Shown here piece by piece: positions 18,445 to 30,800 of a stretch of DNA of 64,000 nt. The notes under the pieces are model-generated. The model had not been told where the DNA came from and ran no database searches. It worked only from the letters and a program-made list of their open reading frames with translations. Origin of the DNA: Bdellovibrio bacteriovorus (GTDB taxonomy: Bacteria; Bdellovibrionota; Bdellovibrionia; Bdellovibrionales; Bdellovibrionaceae); the NCBI RefSeq assembly GCF_001592755.1, contig NZ_LUKF01000016.1:248001-312000 (forward strand). The letters are read 5' to 3'. The number at the start of each line of letters is the position of its first letter. Positions within the stretch are counted from its first letter, which is position 1. The translations under genes and the position numbers were made by a program.

Positions 18445-18723
18445 TTATACTCCCTCAAAAAGAGCGATCTTCTCACCTTCAACAAGCTTAACGTAAGCTT
18501 TTTTCCAGTAAGGGACCTTTGTTAATCCGAATTTAGTGTACTTCGAGTGACCGCGGCAAACGCTAGTTCTAACGCTGTCTACTTTCACTTTGAAGTTCTT
18601 TTCTACCGCAGCTTTGATGTCAGTCTTAGTAGACTTAAGATCTACTTCGAACACATACACGCCAGCAGCGTTGTGATATGTATTTTTCTCTGTGATAAGA
18701 GGAGCTTTAATTACTTGTTTCAT
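18445..18723 (-). CDS. rplW: 50S ribosomal protein L23
   Basis: L23 is at the tunnel exit and docks trigger factor and SRP. The ATG at 18721-18723 overlaps the rplD stop by one base (TAATG) and gives the family start [17 protein letters not shown]. An upstream in-frame start seven codons earlier would lie inside rplD and is not needed. The motif [19 protein letters not shown] is typical. The length is 92 residues. Confidence 0.95.
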   Translation of the reverse strand: MKQVIKAPLITEKNTYHNAAGVYVFEVDLKSTKTDIKAAVEKNFKVKVDSVRTSVCRGHSKYTKFGLTKVPYWKKAYVKLVEGEKIALFEGV

Positions 18724-19352
18724 TACGCTTTCTCCAATGAGCAACGATCTACGATTTTTGCTACAGAGTCTTTAGTGATCACTGCTGCATCGTATTTCAA
18801 TAGATCGAATACGTTCAAACCTTCAACTGGGAAGTATTTGAAAGATTGTAAGTTTTTAGAAGCGCGACCGAACTTTTCGTTCACAGCAGCGTCAACCAAA
18901 ACAGCTTTTGTTAGACCGAAAGCTTTCAAACGTTTGTTAAGCTCAGCAGTTTTACCTTCAGATTGCATGCTGTCCACGATGAACAACTTGCCTTCTTTTT
19001 GAAGGTGAGAAAGTGCCATGCTCAAACCTAAACGACGAACTTTTTTAGGTAGAACGAAAGCGTAGCTACGAGGTTGTGGACCGAACATAGTACCACCACC
19101 AGGCATCAAAGGAGAACGTGAAGAACCTTGACGAGCTCCACCAGTACCTTTTTGTTTGAATGGCTTTTTACCGCCACCAGACACAAGACCTTTTGTTTTA
19201 GTCATGTGTGTACCTTGACGACGAGCCGCCAATTGCCATTGAACTACAGTGTGAAGAACTTCCTTTTTAACAGGAGCTTCGAACACGTCAGCAGCCAATT
19301 CAACTGATCCAACTTTTTCTTTTTTCCAGTTTAATACGTTTACTGTTGCCAT
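18723..19352 (-). CDS. rplD: 50S ribosomal protein L4
   Basis: L4 binds 23S rRNA domain I and its loop reaches into the exit tunnel. That loop is visible as KPFKQKGTGGARQGSSRSPL followed by a Gly-rich region. In E. coli L4 also attenuates the S10 operon. The protein is 209 residues and directly abuts rplC (1 bp gap). Confidence 0.97.
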   Translation of the reverse strand: MATVNVLNWKKEKVGSVELAADVFEAPVKKEVLHTVVQWQLAARRQGTHMTKTKGLVSGGGKKPFKQKGTGGARQGSSRSPLMPGGGTMFGPQPRSYAFVLPKKVRRLGLSMALSHLQKEGKLFIVDSMQSEGKTAELNKRLKAFGLTKAVLVDAAVNEKFGRASKNLQSFKYFPVEGLNVFDLLKYDAAVITKDSVAKIVDRCSLEKA

Positions 19353-19353
19353 A

Positions 19354-20022
19354 CTATTCTCTCACCAACTTAACTAAAGTGTTTCTGGCACCAGGAACAG
19401 GACCCTTAACCATAAGAACGTTTTCGTCCGCTAGAACTTGAACGATCTCAACATTTTTTACAGTCACTGTTTCGTTACCCAAATGACCAGGGAATTTTTT
19501 ACCAGGCATTACACGACCCGGCCATGTTCTGTTACCAGAAGAACCCGGACGACGGTGGAATTTAGAACCGTGGGCACCAGGACCACCGGCGAAGTTCCAA
19601 CGCTTCATAACACCAGCGAAACCTTTACCTTTAGATTTAGAAGTGATTTTTACGAAATCACCTTTAACCAATGAGTCGATAGAGATTTGCGCACCAACAG
19701 TCACGCCATCAGGGATTGATTGGCGGATTTCTTTTACGAATTGCGCGCCATTTTCAAAACCAGATTTAGCCAAGTGACCTTTTTCTGCTTTGTTTGAATT
19801 TTTAGCTTTTTTAGGATGGCAAGCTACTTGAATAGCTTCGTAGCCATCAGCTTCGTTAGTTTTGATTTGAGAAACAAACCAAGGCTCATAACGAAGAACT
19901 GTTACAGGAACTGCCTCACCATTTTCATTGTAAATGGTAGCCATACCTTCTTTGAATGCGAACAGGCCGTTCAGCTTCAGGCCTTGCTCGTTTGAATTTG
20001 TAGTTTGTGTAGTTTCGCTCAC
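19354..20022 (-). CDS. rplC: 50S ribosomal protein L3
   Basis: L3 is an early assembly protein whose loop approaches the peptidyl-transferase centre. It has GLFAFKEGMATIYNENGEAV, the motif SKGKGFAGVMKRWNFAGGPG and GSSGNRTWPGRVMPGKKFPG. The first 18 residues are a Thr/Asn/Gln-rich extension. The start is GTG with AGGAG 6 bp upstream. Confidence 0.98.
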   Translation of the reverse strand: MSETTQTTNSNEQGLKLNGLFAFKEGMATIYNENGEAVPVTVLRYEPWFVSQIKTNEADGYEAIQVACHPKKAKNSNKAEKGHLAKSGFENGAQFVKEIRQSIPDGVTVGAQISIDSLVKGDFVKITSKSKGKGFAGVMKRWNFAGGPGAHGSKFHRRPGSSGNRTWPGRVMPGKKFPGHLGNETVTVKNVEIVQVLADENVLMVKGPVPGARNTLVKLVRE

Positions 20023-20031
20023 TGTTTACTC

Positions 20032-20349
20032 CTAGATTGCTGAAAGTTTGATTTCAACATCAACGCCAGCTGAGAGGTCGAGTTTCATGAGCTGATCGAC
20101 AGTCTGCTGAGTGGGTTCTAAAATATCGAGCATACGCTTGTGTGTTCTCACTTCGAATTGCTCACGAGATTTTTTATCTACGTGAGGAGAACGCAACACT
20201 GTGTAGCGGTTGATACGAGTTGGAAGAGGGATTGGACCCGCAACCTTCGCACCAGTACGACGTGCTGTTTCGACGATTTCTTTCGTCGATTGATCAAGCA
20301 ATTTATGATCGAATGCCTTCAATCTGATTCTAATCTTCTGACTTTGCAT
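20032..20349 (-). CDS. rpsJ: 30S ribosomal protein S10
   Basis: S10 (NusE) is both a head protein of the 30S and part of the NusB antitermination complex, linking to NusG. It has [20 protein letters not shown] and [20 protein letters not shown], followed by the signature [18 protein letters not shown]. The length is 105 residues. It is the first gene of the S10 operon, behind its own promoter at 20508-20536. Confidence 0.98.
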   Translation of the reverse strand: MQSQKIRIRLKAFDHKLLDQSTKEIVETARRTGAKVAGPIPLPTRINRYTVLRSPHVDKKSREQFEVRTHKRMLDILEPTQQTVDQLMKLDLSAGVDVEIKLSAI

Positions 20350-20507
20350 ATGGACACTCTTCTTCTTTTTAAAGTATCGTAATTACTAGCAAATTAACTA
20401 AAATGCGCTTTAACCCCATCGAAAACTTGTCCCGAATTAGCCCTTGCGGCCTGCGATTTCACTCACGCGGGAGGTTTTTTGTAAGTTGTAGACGCTATGA
20501 GTGCGCG

Positions 20508-20536
20508 AGTATGCGCACTGTAAAACCCTTTGTCAA
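20508..20536 (-). promoter_or_regulatory. Promoter of the S10 operon
   Basis: On the minus strand TTGACA (20531-20536) and CATACT (20508-20513) are separated by exactly 17 bp, about 160 bp upstream of rpsJ. The -35 box is buried in the palindrome CCCTTTGACAAAGGG (20526-20540), which lies just after the fusA stop. The same sequence could also act as a weak fusA terminator or an operator. Confidence 0.6.
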
Positions 20537-20554
20537 AGGGAAATTATTAATTTT

Positions 20555-22660
20555 TTAATATCTTCCCATTTTGTGGAGAATTTCGGTTTTTGCCTTGGCT
20601 GGAACCACGGCATATTCCAAAAATTCCATACTGAAACTTGCTCTTCCCTGACTCAGACTGCGCACATTGGTCGCATAACCGAATAGGTTCGCTAATGGGG
20701 CTTCCGCAGAAATCACCTGACCGCCACCGACTTTGGCGTTCATCGTGAGAATTTTTCCACGGCGGGAATTTAAATCCCCCACCACATTGCCGACGAATTC
20801 ATCGGGACAAGTGACTTCTAACTTAAAGATGGGCTCTAGAAGTTCAACAGTCGCACTTTTCACGGCATCACGGAAAGCCAGGGAAGTAGCCGCTTTAAAG
20901 GCCATTTCACTGGAAGCCTCGGGACGCACTTCTACTGAATTTAAAGTCCCCTTAATACCGATCATAGAATAACTCGCAAGAGGGCCTACTTCGGCAGCCT
21001 CTTTAAAGCCGTTCTCGACTGCTTTTAAGAAAGGAGCTGTAAATTCTTTAGACACAGAAACTTTGGATACGAATTGAATGCCGTCATGTTGAGAGATCGG
21101 CTCAATCGTCAAAGAAACTTTCGCATACTGCTGCTCACCCGCCACTTCACGTTCGTAAACGTGTTCAACCGTAGCTGAAGATGAGATGCCTTCGCGATAA
21201 GACACCTGAGGGTTACCCACGTTGGCCTGAACTTTATGCTCGCGCAAAAGACGGTCAACAAGGATCTCTAAGTGAAGTTCTCCCATCCCCGACAAAAGAA
21301 TTTGACCTGTTTCCGGGTCATTTCTTAGACGGCAGGAAGGATCTTCTTTACCCAATTTTTCCAAGCCCTGAAGCATTTTTTCCTGGTCGGCTGAAGACTT
21401 CGCTTCGATCGCCACAGAAATAACAGGTTCAGGGAAAGTGATCGTTTCTAGAACGACAGCGTGAGACGTCTCGCAAAGAGTGTCCCCGGTCGCAGTGAAC
21501 TTAAGACCAACAACCGCGCCGATATCGCCGGCTTTCAAGCTTGTGATCTCTTCACGAGAGTTCGCGTGCATCTTAACTAATTTTTGGATGCGTTCTTTTT
21601 TCTCTGTGCGCGGATTGAAAAGTTGGTCGCCCACTTTCACTTCGCCAGAGTACACGCGGATGTAAGTCAAAGTTCCAGCAAATGGATCATTGGCAATTTT
21701 GAAAGCCAACGCTGCGACATTCGCATCGAAGTCTGTCTTACATACAATTTCTTTTTCTGGTTTTTGTGGATCATGACCTACGATATCTGGCACTTCAATA
21801 GGAGAAGGCAAATAGTCGATCACACCATCAAGCAAAGGTTGCACACCTTTGTTTTTGAAAGCCGCCCCACAGAATACTGGGAAAGCTTTAAGTTCGAGAG
21901 TTCCTTTACGAAGAGCGCGCTTCAATTCAGCCACAGTCACTTCTTCGCCATTCAGATACTTCTCTAAAAGTTCGTCTTCAAACTCAACGATCTTTTCAAT
22001 GACTTCTGTACGGAAGCGAGTGACTTCTTCCTTCATGTCATTGGGAACATCGGTAATTTCGAAATGGTCACCCATTCCTGATTGGTCCCACATGTAAGCG
22101 CGATTTTCTAACAAATCGACAACACCGCGAAAGGTGTCTTCCATACCGATAGGAACTTGAACAGGGATTGGGTTCGCATTGAGCTTGTCTTTGATTGTCC
22201 CGTAAGACATCACAAAGTCAGCACCCACACGGTCCATTTTATTAACGAAACAGATTCTTGGAACTTTATATTTGTCGGCTTGTTTCCAAACGGTTTCAGA
22301 CTGAGGCTCAACACCGTTCACACCGTCGAATACCGCAATCGCGCCATCGAGGACGCGCAAAGAACGCTCCACTTCAATAGTGAAATCCACGTGCCCCGGA
22401 GTATCGATGATGTTGATTCTATGATCTTTCCAGAACGCCATGGTCGCGGCAGAAGTGATTGTGATACCACGTTCTTGCTCTTGAACCATCCAGTCCATGG
22501 TAGCATCGCCATCATGAACTTCGCCGATTTTATGACTTTTACCTGTGTAGTAAAGAATGCGTTCGGTAGTGGTCGTCTTACCGGCATCAATGTGAGCCAT
22601 GATGCCGATATTACGAGTATACTTGAGATCAGCTACAACTTTAGGATCTTTAGCTGACAT
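20555..22660 (-). CDS. fusA: Translation elongation factor G
   Basis: EF-G catalyses GTP-driven translocation and ribosome recycling. It has the G1 motif [18 protein letters not shown], the G2 region with the [10 protein letters not shown] effector, G3 [19 protein letters not shown] and G4 [10 protein letters not shown]. Domains II-V follow to residue 701. Domain IV shows the [20 protein letters not shown] region. The length is normal. In the str operon it lies 9 bp after rpsG. The tuf gene is not here but at 43.9 kb. Confidence 0.98.
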   Translation of the reverse strand: MSAKDPKVVADLKYTRNIGIMAHIDAGKTTTTERILYYTGKSHKIGEVHDGDATMDWMVQEQERGITITSAATMAFWKDHRINIIDTPGHVDFTIEVERSLRVLDGAIAVFDGVNGVEPQSETVWKQADKYKVPRICFVNKMDRVGADFVMSYGTIKDKLNANPIPVQVPIGMEDTFRGVVDLLENRAYMWDQSGMGDHFEITDVPNDMKEEVTRFRTEVIEKIVEFEDELLEKYLNGEEVTVAELKRALRKGTLELKAFPVFCGAAFKNKGVQPLLDGVIDYLPSPIEVPDIVGHDPQKPEKEIVCKTDFDANVAALAFKIANDPFAGTLTYIRVYSGEVKVGDQLFNPRTEKKERIQKLVKMHANSREEITSLKAGDIGAVVGLKFTATGDTLCETSHAVVLETITFPEPVISVAIEAKSSADQEKMLQGLEKLGKEDPSCRLRNDPETGQILLSGMGELHLEILVDRLLREHKVQANVGNPQVSYREGISSSATVEHVYEREVAGEQQYAKVSLTIEPISQHDGIQFVSKVSVSKEFTAPFLKAVENGFKEAAEVGPLASYSMIGIKGTLNSVEVRPEASSEMAFKAATSLAFRDAVKSATVELLEPIFKLEVTCPDEFVGNVVGDLNSRRGKILTMNAKVGGGQVISAEAPLANLFGYATNVRSLSQGRASFSMEFLEYAVVPAKAKTEILHKMGRY

Positions 22661-22669
22661 GTAAACAGA

Positions 22670-23143
22670 TTACCAATTGTAGTGAGAGAAAGCCTTATTC
22701 GCTTCAGCCATACGGTGAACGTCGTCTTTCTTCTTAATAGAGTTACCTCTATTGTTGTAAGCATCAACGAATTCGCCAGCCAAGCGCTTAGCCATATCTT
22801 TTTCACCGCGTTCGCGAGAGTACTCAACTAACCATCTCATTGCTAGTGCCAAACGACGAGAAGGACGTACGTCTACAGGAACTTGGTAAGTCGCTCCACC
22901 AACACGGCGAGAACGAACTTCGATAGAAGGCTTTACGTTTTCAAGAGCTTTTTTGAAGATGTTCATTGGCTCTTCGCCTTGAATTTTGCCTTCAAGCTCT
23001 TTCAATGCTCCGTAAAAAAGCTTCTGTGCAGTAGCTTTTTTACCTTGGATCATCATTTTGTTAACGAATTTAGCAATTACTAGATCCTTGAAAACTGGAT
23101 CTGGAATAACTTCTCTTTTAAAGGTCTTTTTACGACGTGACAT
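22670..23143 (-). CDS. rpsG: 30S ribosomal protein S7
   Basis: S7 nucleates the 30S head and touches the E site. It starts [19 protein letters not shown] and contains [20 protein letters not shown] and [20 protein letters not shown]. The length is 157 residues. It is placed between rpsL and fusA, as in all str operons. Confidence 0.98.
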   Translation of the reverse strand: MSRRKKTFKREVIPDPVFKDLVIAKFVNKMMIQGKKATAQKLFYGALKELEGKIQGEEPMNIFKKALENVKPSIEVRSRRVGGATYQVPVDVRPSRRLALAMRWLVEYSRERGEKDMAKRLAGEFVDAYNNRGNSIKKKDDVHRMAEANKAFSHYNW

Positions 23144-23153
23144 TTCTCAATCC

Positions 23154-23528
23154 TTATTTCTTAGGTCTCTTAGTACCGTATTTAGAGCGAGAACGCAGAC
23201 GACCGTTCACACCTTGAAGATCCAATACACCGCGTACGATATGGTAACGAACGCCCGGCAAGTCCTTCACACGACCACCACGGATCAAGACAACGCTATG
23301 CTCTTGAAGGTTGTGACCGATACCTGGGATGTAAGAGATAACTTCGAAACCATTAGAAAGACGGACTTTTGCTACTTTACGAAGAGCAGAGTTCGGCTTC
23401 TTTGGAGTCGTAGTATAAACACGTGTACAAACGCCACGACGTTGAGGACATGAAACCAACGCAGGTGACTTTGTTTGGTTCTTTTGAACTTTACGCTCAC
23501 TTTTGATGAGCTGGTTAATAGTAGGCAC
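23154..23528 (-). CDS. rpsL: 30S ribosomal protein S12
   Basis: S12 controls decoding accuracy. The GTG at 23526-23528 is taken as start because it yields the family N-terminus [13 protein letters not shown] and has AAGGGG 7 bp upstream. A TTG nine codons earlier would add unrelated residues. The streptomycin-related loop [13 protein letters not shown] has the wild-type lysine. [20 protein letters not shown] and [10 protein letters not shown] complete the signature. The length is 124 residues. Confidence 0.97.
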   Translation of the reverse strand: MPTINQLIKSERKVQKNQTKSPALVSCPQRRGVCTRVYTTTPKKPNSALRKVAKVRLSNGFEVISYIPGIGHNLQEHSVVLIRGGRVKDLPGVRYHIVRGVLDLQGVNGRLRSRSKYGTKRPKK

Positions 23529-23556
23529 TTTAAAACCCCTTAAACGATTTTTCAAT

Positions 23557-23574
23557 ACTCCGACGAGTCGGAGT
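23557..23574 (-). promoter_or_regulatory. ACTCCG-type leader hairpin upstream of rpsL
   Basis: An 8-bp perfect stem ACTCCGAC/GTCGGAGT with a minimal loop lies about 28 bp upstream of the rpsL start. The same hairpin type (ACTCCGGC/GCCGGAGT) lies upstream of rpoB at 32122-32140. A shared leader function is inferred. Confidence 0.45.
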
Positions 23575-23599
23575 GCAGATCTAATCCAAGACGCTGGAA

Positions 23600-23627
23600 C
23601 TTACATTGCCAAAAGCGCCCTGGTCAA
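23600..23627 (-). promoter_or_regulatory. Candidate promoter of the str operon
   Basis: On the minus strand TTGACC (23622-23627) and TGTAAG (23600-23605) are 16 bp apart. They lie between the rpoC end and rpsL and upstream of the leader hairpin. Confidence 0.4.
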
Positions 23628-23651
23628 GACTTTGTTGTTATTTTTATAGTC

Positions 23652-23678
23652 CAAAAAGTGGTGTGAGCTCCGCTTTTT
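23652..23678 (-). terminator. Probable terminator downstream of rpoC
   Basis: In the minus direction AAAAAGCGG pairs with CCACTTTTT (one mismatch, 8-nt loop). The 3' arm itself provides the U-run. It lies about 60 bp after the rpoC stop. A second, G/C-rich hairpin closer to rpoC (around 23703-23720) lacks a T-run. Confidence 0.45.
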
Positions 23679-23738
23679 GATCTTTTTACACTTTGCCCCA
23701 GGAGCCGACCTAAATCGGCGCCCAGGTTTCTTTAGTTA

Positions 23739-26700
23739 CTACCCTTGGTGAGGCTGAGCTGACGCCGTCATTCCTGGCAATGCCACGAATGATGTATCGT
23801 CGTCTTCGGCTACAGACACTTTCCAACGTTTGTATGAAGTCAAACCTGTTCCCGCTGGGATCAAGCGACCCATAATGATGTTCTCTTTCAGGCCACGCAA
23901 ATGGTCTGTGCGAGAATTGATCGCTGCTTCCGTAAGAACTTTTGTTGTCTCTTGGAAGGACGCCGCTGAAATCCAGCTGTCAGTGCTCAAAGAAACTTTC
24001 GTGATACCTAGAAGAAGCGGGCTGCTAGTAGCAGGTTGTCCGCCTTCACGGTTGATACGACTGTTTTCTTCGTCGAAAGCATATCTTTCAACTTGTTCAC
24101 CCGCCAAGAAACGGCTGTCACCAGCGTCTCTGATTTCTACTTTACGTAGCATTTGGCGAACGATCACTTCGATGTGCTTATCGTTGATACCAACCCCTTG
24201 AAGTCTGTAAACTTCTTGGATTTCATTCACAAGGTATGCTGATAGAGCTTTCGCACCTAGAACCGCCAGAATGTCATGAGGATTTGTTGGACCATCCATC
24301 AACGCCTCACCGGCTCTTACGTACTCACCTTCTCTTACAGCAACGTGCTTACCTTTAGGGATGAGATATTCTTTTTGCTCACCCACTTCAGGAGTTACGA
24401 TCACACGTTGTTTACCTTTAACGTCTTTACCGAATGTCACATAACCATCGATCTCAGAGATGATAGCTGCTTCCTTCGGTTTACGAGCTTCAAACAATTC
24501 AGCAACGCGCGGTAGACCGCCCGTGATATCCTTCGTTTTCGAAGTCTCACGATGCATCTTCGCGATAACGTCACCGGCATGAACTTCCTGCTGGTCAGAA
24601 GCCAGAAGTTGCGCACCCACTGGGATCAAGTATCTCGCAGGGATGTCACGGCCAGGAAGATTCAATGTCTTACCATTGCCATCAACTAGGAATACAGTCG
24701 GCTTAATGTCAGAAGACTTCGACTCTGTGATAACTTTGGTCGCGAAACCAGTTACCGCATCGACTTGCTCCTGCATTGTCGAACCTTCTTCAATGTCGTG
24801 GTATTGGATCTTCGCAGAAACTTCCGCGATGATCGGATTCGAATATGGATCCCACTCAGCAACAGTTTGACCTTTAGTCACTTTGTCGCCTTCTTTGAAG
24901 TTAAGTACCGCACCGTAAACAAGTTTGAAGTTTTCACGTTCACGGCCTGTTTCGTCGATCACAAGGGCAGAACCGTTACGATTCATCACAGTCAACTTAC
25001 CGTTACGGTTTGTTACTGCGTGAACGTTTTCAAATTTAATAACACCGTCATGGCGAGTTGTATGAACAGATTGCTCAACCGCACGAGAAGCCGCACCACC
25101 TAAGTGGAACGTTCTCATCGTCAACTGAGTACCTGGCTCACCGATTGATTGTGCTGCAATGATACCCACTGTTTCACCAAGGTTCACAGTGTTACCGCGA
25201 GACAAGTCACGGCCGTAACATTTCACGCACACGCCACGAGTAGATTCACACACTAGAGCAGAACGGATTTCAACTTTGTCGATACCAAGCTCTTCTACGC
25301 GCTTAACATCAGACTCAGTGATTTCGTGTCCTGCTTTCAAGATCACATTGTTCGTCATTGGATCAACAACGTCTTTAAGAGTTGTTCTTCCCAAGATACG
25401 ATCGCCGATATTTTGGATGATCTCACCAGCTTCGTAAACCGGAGTGATTTCCAAACCATCTGTAGTACCGCAATCCACTTCTGACACAACAACGTCTTGA
25501 GCCACGTCAACCAAACGACGAGTCAAGTAACCAGAGTTCGCTGTTTTCAATGCGGTATCGGCCAAACCTTTACGCGCACCGTGCGTAGAAATGAAGTACT
25601 GGATAACTGTCAAACCTTCACGGAAGTTCGCAGTGATAGGAGTTTCGATGATCTCACCTGAAGGTTTCGCCATCAAACCACGCATACCACCCAACTGACG
25701 GATCTGAGCTGCGGAACCACGGGCTCCGGAGTCAGCCATGATGTAGATCGGGTTGAATGAAGGTCCTACGATTTCTTTACCATCAACATGGAAAGTTTGT
25801 TTTTCAATCGCGTTCATACCTTCTTTGGCGATCTTATCACCAGTTTGAGCCCAGATATCCACCACTTTATTGTAGCGCTCACCATCTGTGATCAAACCTT
25901 CGTCGTACTGCTGTTGGATCTCTGTCACTTGTTTCTCTGCATCAGCAATCAAAGTTGCTTTTGCTGCAGGGATCACCATGTCGTCGATACCGATCGACAT
26001 ACCCGCTGCTGTAGAATATTTGAAACCAAGTTCCATGATTTTATCAGCCAAGATACAAGTCGCTTTTGCACCGGCAAGACGGAATGTCTTATCGATCAAA
26101 GCAGCGATTTGTTTCTTATTCATTGTCACGTTCACTTCGTTGAACGGAACTTCTTTTGGTACGATGTCAGACAAGATAGAACGACCTACTGAAGTCTCTT
26201 GAACTTTACCGTTCAAACGAACTTTACAAGCCGCTTGCAAGTCAACAAGTCCAGTTTCGTAAGCGTAAAGAGCCTCTTGAACGCTGGCGAAAATTTTGCC
26301 AGTTCCTTTTGCTCCAGGACGGATACGAGTCAACCAGTACAAGCCCAACACGATATCTTGTGAAGGGTTGATGATTGGCTTACCAGATGCCGGAGAAAGG
26401 ATGTTGTTCGTAGACATCATCAATACGCGAGCTTCAACTTGAGATTCCACAGAAAGTGGAACGTGAACCGCCATTTGGTCACCGTCGAAGTCGGCATTGA
26501 ACGCCGTACACACTAGAGGATGCAATTGGATTGCTTTACCTTCGTGAAGTACTGGTTCGAAAGCTTGGATACCAAGTCTGTGAAGAGTTGGCGCACGGTT
26601 CAGAAGAACTGGATGTTCTTTAACCACGTCAGCCAAAATATCCCAAACTTCTACAGTTTCTTGGTCTACAAGGCGTTTTGCTTGCTTAATAGTTGTCGCC

Positions 26701-27869
26701 AAACCTTTTTCTTCAAGTTTGTTGTAAACAAACGGTTTGAAAAGTTCCAAAGCCATCTTCTTAGGAAGACCGCATTGGTGAAGTTTCAAAGTTGGGCCTA
26801 CAACGATAACGGAACGACCCGAGTAGTCGACACGTTTACCCAAAAGGTTTTGACGGAAACGACCTTGCTTACCTTTCAACATATCAGAAAGAGAGCGAAG
26901 AGGACGTTTGTTAGGACCAGTGAAAGTCTTACCGCGACGGCCGTTGTCCAACAACGCATCAACCGCTTCTTGCAACATACGTTTTTCGTTGCGGATGATG
27001 ATGTCTGGAGCATTTAGCTCCTGAAGACGTTTCAAACGGTTGTTACGGTTGATAACACGACGGTAAAGATCATTCAGATCTGAAGTCGCGAAACGACCAC
27101 CATCAAGTGGTACCAACGGACGAAGATCAGGAGGAAGAACAGGAAGTGCTTCCAACATCATCCACTCTGGCTTGTTGATAGAGCCTTTGAAAGCTTCAAC
27201 AACGCGCAGACGTTTCGTCAATTTTTTGATTTGCGCTTCTGATTTCGTGTCTTTCACTTCCATACGAAGTTTACGAGACAAGTACTCAGGGTCGATTTTG
27301 CGTAGCAATTCACGAACAGCTTCACCGCCCATGCCTGCTTTAAAGCTTGGACCGAACTCATTAAGAGCTGCTTGGTAAGCTTCTTCAGTCAAAATCTGAC
27401 CTTCTTCCAATGTTGTTTCCATTGGATCGATAACTACGTGAGCTTCACAGTAAAGAACCTTTTCAACGTCTTTCAAAGAAAGATTCAAAAGGTTACCGAT
27501 ACGAGAAGGCAATGAACGCAAGAACCAGATGTGTGCCACTGGAGTTGCTAATTCAATGTGGCCCAAACGCTCACGACGAACTTTAGTTTGTGTTACTTCA
27601 ACGCCGCACTTTTCACAGACGACGCCACGGTACTTCATACGTTTATACTTACCGCACAAGCACTCGTAATCCTTAATAGGACCGAAGATTTTCGCACAGA
27701 ACAAACCATCACGCTCTGGTTTGAATGTACGATAGTTGATAGTTTCAGGCTTCTTAACTTCACCAAATGACCAATCACGAATCATTTCCGGTGACGCCAA
27801 CGATACTCGTACGGCGTCAAACGAAAGTGGATCTTTTGGTTTATCGAAAAAATTCAACAAGTCTCTCAA
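23739..27869 (-). CDS. rpoC: RNA polymerase beta-prime subunit
   Basis: A 1376-residue catalytic subunit. The N-terminal zinc site is [20 protein letters not shown]. The catalytic magnesium site is [18 protein letters not shown]. The bridge-helix and trigger-loop region includes [16 protein letters not shown]-like sequence (here [16 protein letters not shown]). The second zinc site has [13 protein letters not shown]. The start codon is TTG ([19 protein letters not shown]) with AGGGG upstream, and the family N-terminus fits this start. It is 27 bp downstream of rpoB. Confidence 0.98.
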   Translation of the reverse strand: MRDLLNFFDKPKDPLSFDAVRVSLASPEMIRDWSFGEVKKPETINYRTFKPERDGLFCAKIFGPIKDYECLCGKYKRMKYRGVVCEKCGVEVTQTKVRRERLGHIELATPVAHIWFLRSLPSRIGNLLNLSLKDVEKVLYCEAHVVIDPMETTLEEGQILTEEAYQAALNEFGPSFKAGMGGEAVRELLRKIDPEYLSRKLRMEVKDTKSEAQIKKLTKRLRVVEAFKGSINKPEWMMLEALPVLPPDLRPLVPLDGGRFATSDLNDLYRRVINRNNRLKRLQELNAPDIIIRNEKRMLQEAVDALLDNGRRGKTFTGPNKRPLRSLSDMLKGKQGRFRQNLLGKRVDYSGRSVIVVGPTLKLHQCGLPKKMALELFKPFVYNKLEEKGLATTIKQAKRLVDQETVEVWDILADVVKEHPVLLNRAPTLHRLGIQAFEPVLHEGKAIQLHPLVCTAFNADFDGDQMAVHVPLSVESQVEARVLMMSTNNILSPASGKPIINPSQDIVLGLYWLTRIRPGAKGTGKIFASVQEALYAYETGLVDLQAACKVRLNGKVQETSVGRSILSDIVPKEVPFNEVNVTMNKKQIAALIDKTFRLAGAKATCILADKIMELGFKYSTAAGMSIGIDDMVIPAAKATLIADAEKQVTEIQQQYDEGLITDGERYNKVVDIWAQTGDKIAKEGMNAIEKQTFHVDGKEIVGPSFNPIYIMADSGARGSAAQIRQLGGMRGLMAKPSGEIIETPITANFREGLTVIQYFISTHGARKGLADTALKTANSGYLTRRLVDVAQDVVVSEVDCGTTDGLEITPVYEAGEIIQNIGDRILGRTTLKDVVDPMTNNVILKAGHEITESDVKRVEELGIDKVEIRSALVCESTRGVCVKCYGRDLSRGNTVNLGETVGIIAAQSIGEPGTQLTMRTFHLGGAASRAVEQSVHTTRHDGVIKFENVHAVTNRNGKLTVMNRNGSALVIDETGRERENFKLVYGAVLNFKEGDKVTKGQTVAEWDPYSNPIIAEVSAKIQYHDIEEGSTMQEQVDAVTGFATKVITESKSSDIKPTVFLVDGNGKTLNLPGRDIPARYLIPVGAQLLASDQQEVHAGDVIAKMHRETSKTKDITGGLPRVAELFEARKPKEAAIISEIDGYVTFGKDVKGKQRVIVTPEVGEQKEYLIPKGKHVAVREGEYVRAGEALMDGPTNPHDILAVLGAKALSAYLVNEIQEVYRLQGVGINDKHIEVIVRQMLRKVEIRDAGDSRFLAGEQVERYAFDEENSRINREGGQPATSSPLLLGITKVSLSTDSWISAASFQETTKVLTEAAINSRTDHLRGLKENIIMGRLIPAGTGLTSYKRWKVSVAEDDDTSFVALPGMTASAQPHQG

Positions 27870-27896
27870 AGAACACCCCTGTTGTTAAAATATTAA

Positions 27897-30800
27897 TTAG
27901 TGTTGCTCTGGCTCAGTTGGAGCCGGAACAATTGCCTCTTCACCCTCGATAACGTCATCAGTCAACTCATCGTCTGAGTCGCTAAGGATGTCGGACTCCA
28001 TCAACTCAACATTCAATGCAAGAGACTGAAGCTCTTTCACTAGAACGTTGAACGATTCAGGAAGACCTGGTTCAAGGATGTTTTCACCTTTCACGATGCT
28101 TTCATACATACGAGTTCTACCTGCCACGTCGTCAGACTTAACAGTTAAGAATTCTTGTAGTGAGTAAGCAGCACCGTAAGCCTCGATCGCCCAAACTTCC
28201 ATCTCCCCTAGACGTTGACCACCGAACTGAGCTTTACCACCCAGAGGTTGTTGCGAAACAAGAGAGTAAGGTCCGATAGAACGAGCGTGGATCTTCTCTT
28301 CCACGAGATGGTGAAGTTTCAACATGTACATGATACCCACAGTAACTGGGTTCGTGAACGGCTCACCTGTACGACCGTCAAAGAGGATCGATTTACCAGA
28401 TGTTGGAACTTGCGCTTTTTCTAGCAAGCCTTTTACGTCAGATTCACGAGCACCGTCGAAGACTGGCGTACCCACGTGGATACCGTTCTTCATGCGAGTG
28501 ACCATAGATTTCAATGATCCATCATCTGCTTTATCAAGTTTTGCAGAGATGTCGCTATCACTGAAGATATCTTTCATGTCTTTACGGGCATTTTCAGCGT
28601 TCCACTTTTCAAGGTGGGCACCTAATTGTTTACCCAAATTGTGCGCAGCCCAACCCAAGTGAACCTCAAGGATCTGACCGATGTTCATACGAGAAGGAAC
28701 GCCCAGTGGGTTTAGAACCATGTCAACAGGTGTACCGTCAGCTAGGTATGGCATGTCTTCCGCAGGCAATACTTTAGAAACGACACCCTTATTTCCGTGG
28801 CGGCCGGCGAATTTGTCACCGACTTGCATTTTACGTTTAATAGCGACGTAAACTTTAACCATCTTGATCACGCCAGGAGGCAATTCGTCACCTTTGCGTA
28901 GACGATCAATTTTCTCGTTGAAGACCAATTTAACAGCGTCAAGTTGGTTACGAGCATTGTCGATGATCTTGTTCACTTGGAACTCAAGATCTTGTTCAAG
29001 AGGGATATAGTTTAACAATTCAAATGGAACTGTCTCTAGGTCCGCTTCCGTGATGATTTGACCTTTATTAAGAAGCTTTTGGCTTCCGTCTTCGTTCAAT
29101 AGAACGCCCGTTGTTGTTTTACCAACAAGGATGTCACGAAGTTTAGAGATCGCGTTATTTTTGATAACGTTTTGCTCTACAGCCAAGTCTTTCTCAAGTT
29201 TGCGTTTTTTCTCTTCGATGATTGAAGACAAACGCTCATCGCGGTCTGCGCCTTCACGAGAGTAAACTTGAGCGTCGATCACTGTACCGTAAACGCCTGA
29301 TGGCGCACGAAGTGATGTATCACGAACGTCACCCGCTTTTTCACCGAAGATCGCTCTCAAAAGCTTTTCTTCAGGAGAAAGCTGAGTTTCACCTTTTGGA
29401 GTTACTTTACCAACGAGGATGAAGCCTGGACGAACTTCCGCACCGATGCGGATGATACCAGAGCTATCAAGGTCTTTAAGAGCCTCTTCACCGACGTTAG
29501 CGATATCGCGAGTGATCTCTTCCTTACCAAGTTTTGTATCACGAGCCACACACTCGAACTCTTCGATGTGGATGGAAGTGTAAACGTCGTCTTTCAACAA
29601 ACGCTCAGAAATAAGGATGGAGTCCTCGAAGTTGTAACCTTGCCAAGGAGTGAACGCTACTAGGATGTTTTGTCCAAGAGCCAATTCACCAAGCTCTGTA
29701 GAAGGACCGTCAGCGATGATGTCGCCTTTAGAAACCTTGTCACCTACAGTAACGATTGGTTTTTGGTTAAAGCATGTATTTTGGTTCGTACGTTGGTACT
29801 TAGTTAGGTTGTAGATGTCTACGTTCGCACCCAACTCGCCACCTTTTGCAAAACGGCGAACTACGATACGAGATGCATCGACTTCTTCAACGATACCGTC
29901 GTTTTGAGCAACAACAGATGTACCAGAGTCACGAGCTACCAAACGCTCTACGCCTGTACCAACAAGTGGTGCGCGAGAACGTAACAATGGAACCGCTTGA
30001 CGTTGCATGTTCGATCCCATCAACGCACGGTTGGCGTCGTCATGCTCAAGGAATGGGATCAAAGAAGCCGCGATAGATACTAGTTGCGATGGAGAAACGT
30101 CCATCAAAGCAACTTTGTCTTTATCAACGATTTCGTACTCACCGTCACGACGAGTGATCGTCGTCGCAGTTTGGATAGCTTTATTACCAGCTTCATCACG
30201 AGCCGCAGGAGCAATGTAGTGACCTGCTTCTTCCAAAGCTGACAAGTAGTTGATGTCTTTAGAAATAGAACCTTGCTCAACCTTACGGTACGGAGTCTCG
30301 ATGAAACCGTAGTTGTTGATACGAGCATAAGTCGCCAAAGACGCGATCAAACCGATGTTTGGACCCTCTGGAGTCTCGATCGGGCAGATACGACCGTAGT
30401 GCGTAGGATGTACGTCACGTACTTCGAAACCGGCACGGTCACGAGTCAAACCACCAGGGCCGAGAGCTGACAAACGACGTTTGTGAGTGATCTCTGACAA
30501 TGGATTTGTTTGGTCCATGAACTGAGACAATTGAGAAGAACCGAAGAATTCTTTAACAACCGCGTTCACTGGTTTCGCGTTGACTAGATCGTGAGGCATC
30601 ATTGTCTCAACATCTTGAAGAGACATACGTTCACGGATCGCGCGCTCCATACGAACTAGACCGATACGGTATTGGTTCTCAAGCAACTCACCTACAGAAC
30701 GAACACGACGGTTACCCAAGTGATCGATATCGTCGATAACACCGCGACCGTTTTTAAGGTCGATCAGAGTTTTGATAGTGCTCAAGATATCTTTATGAGT

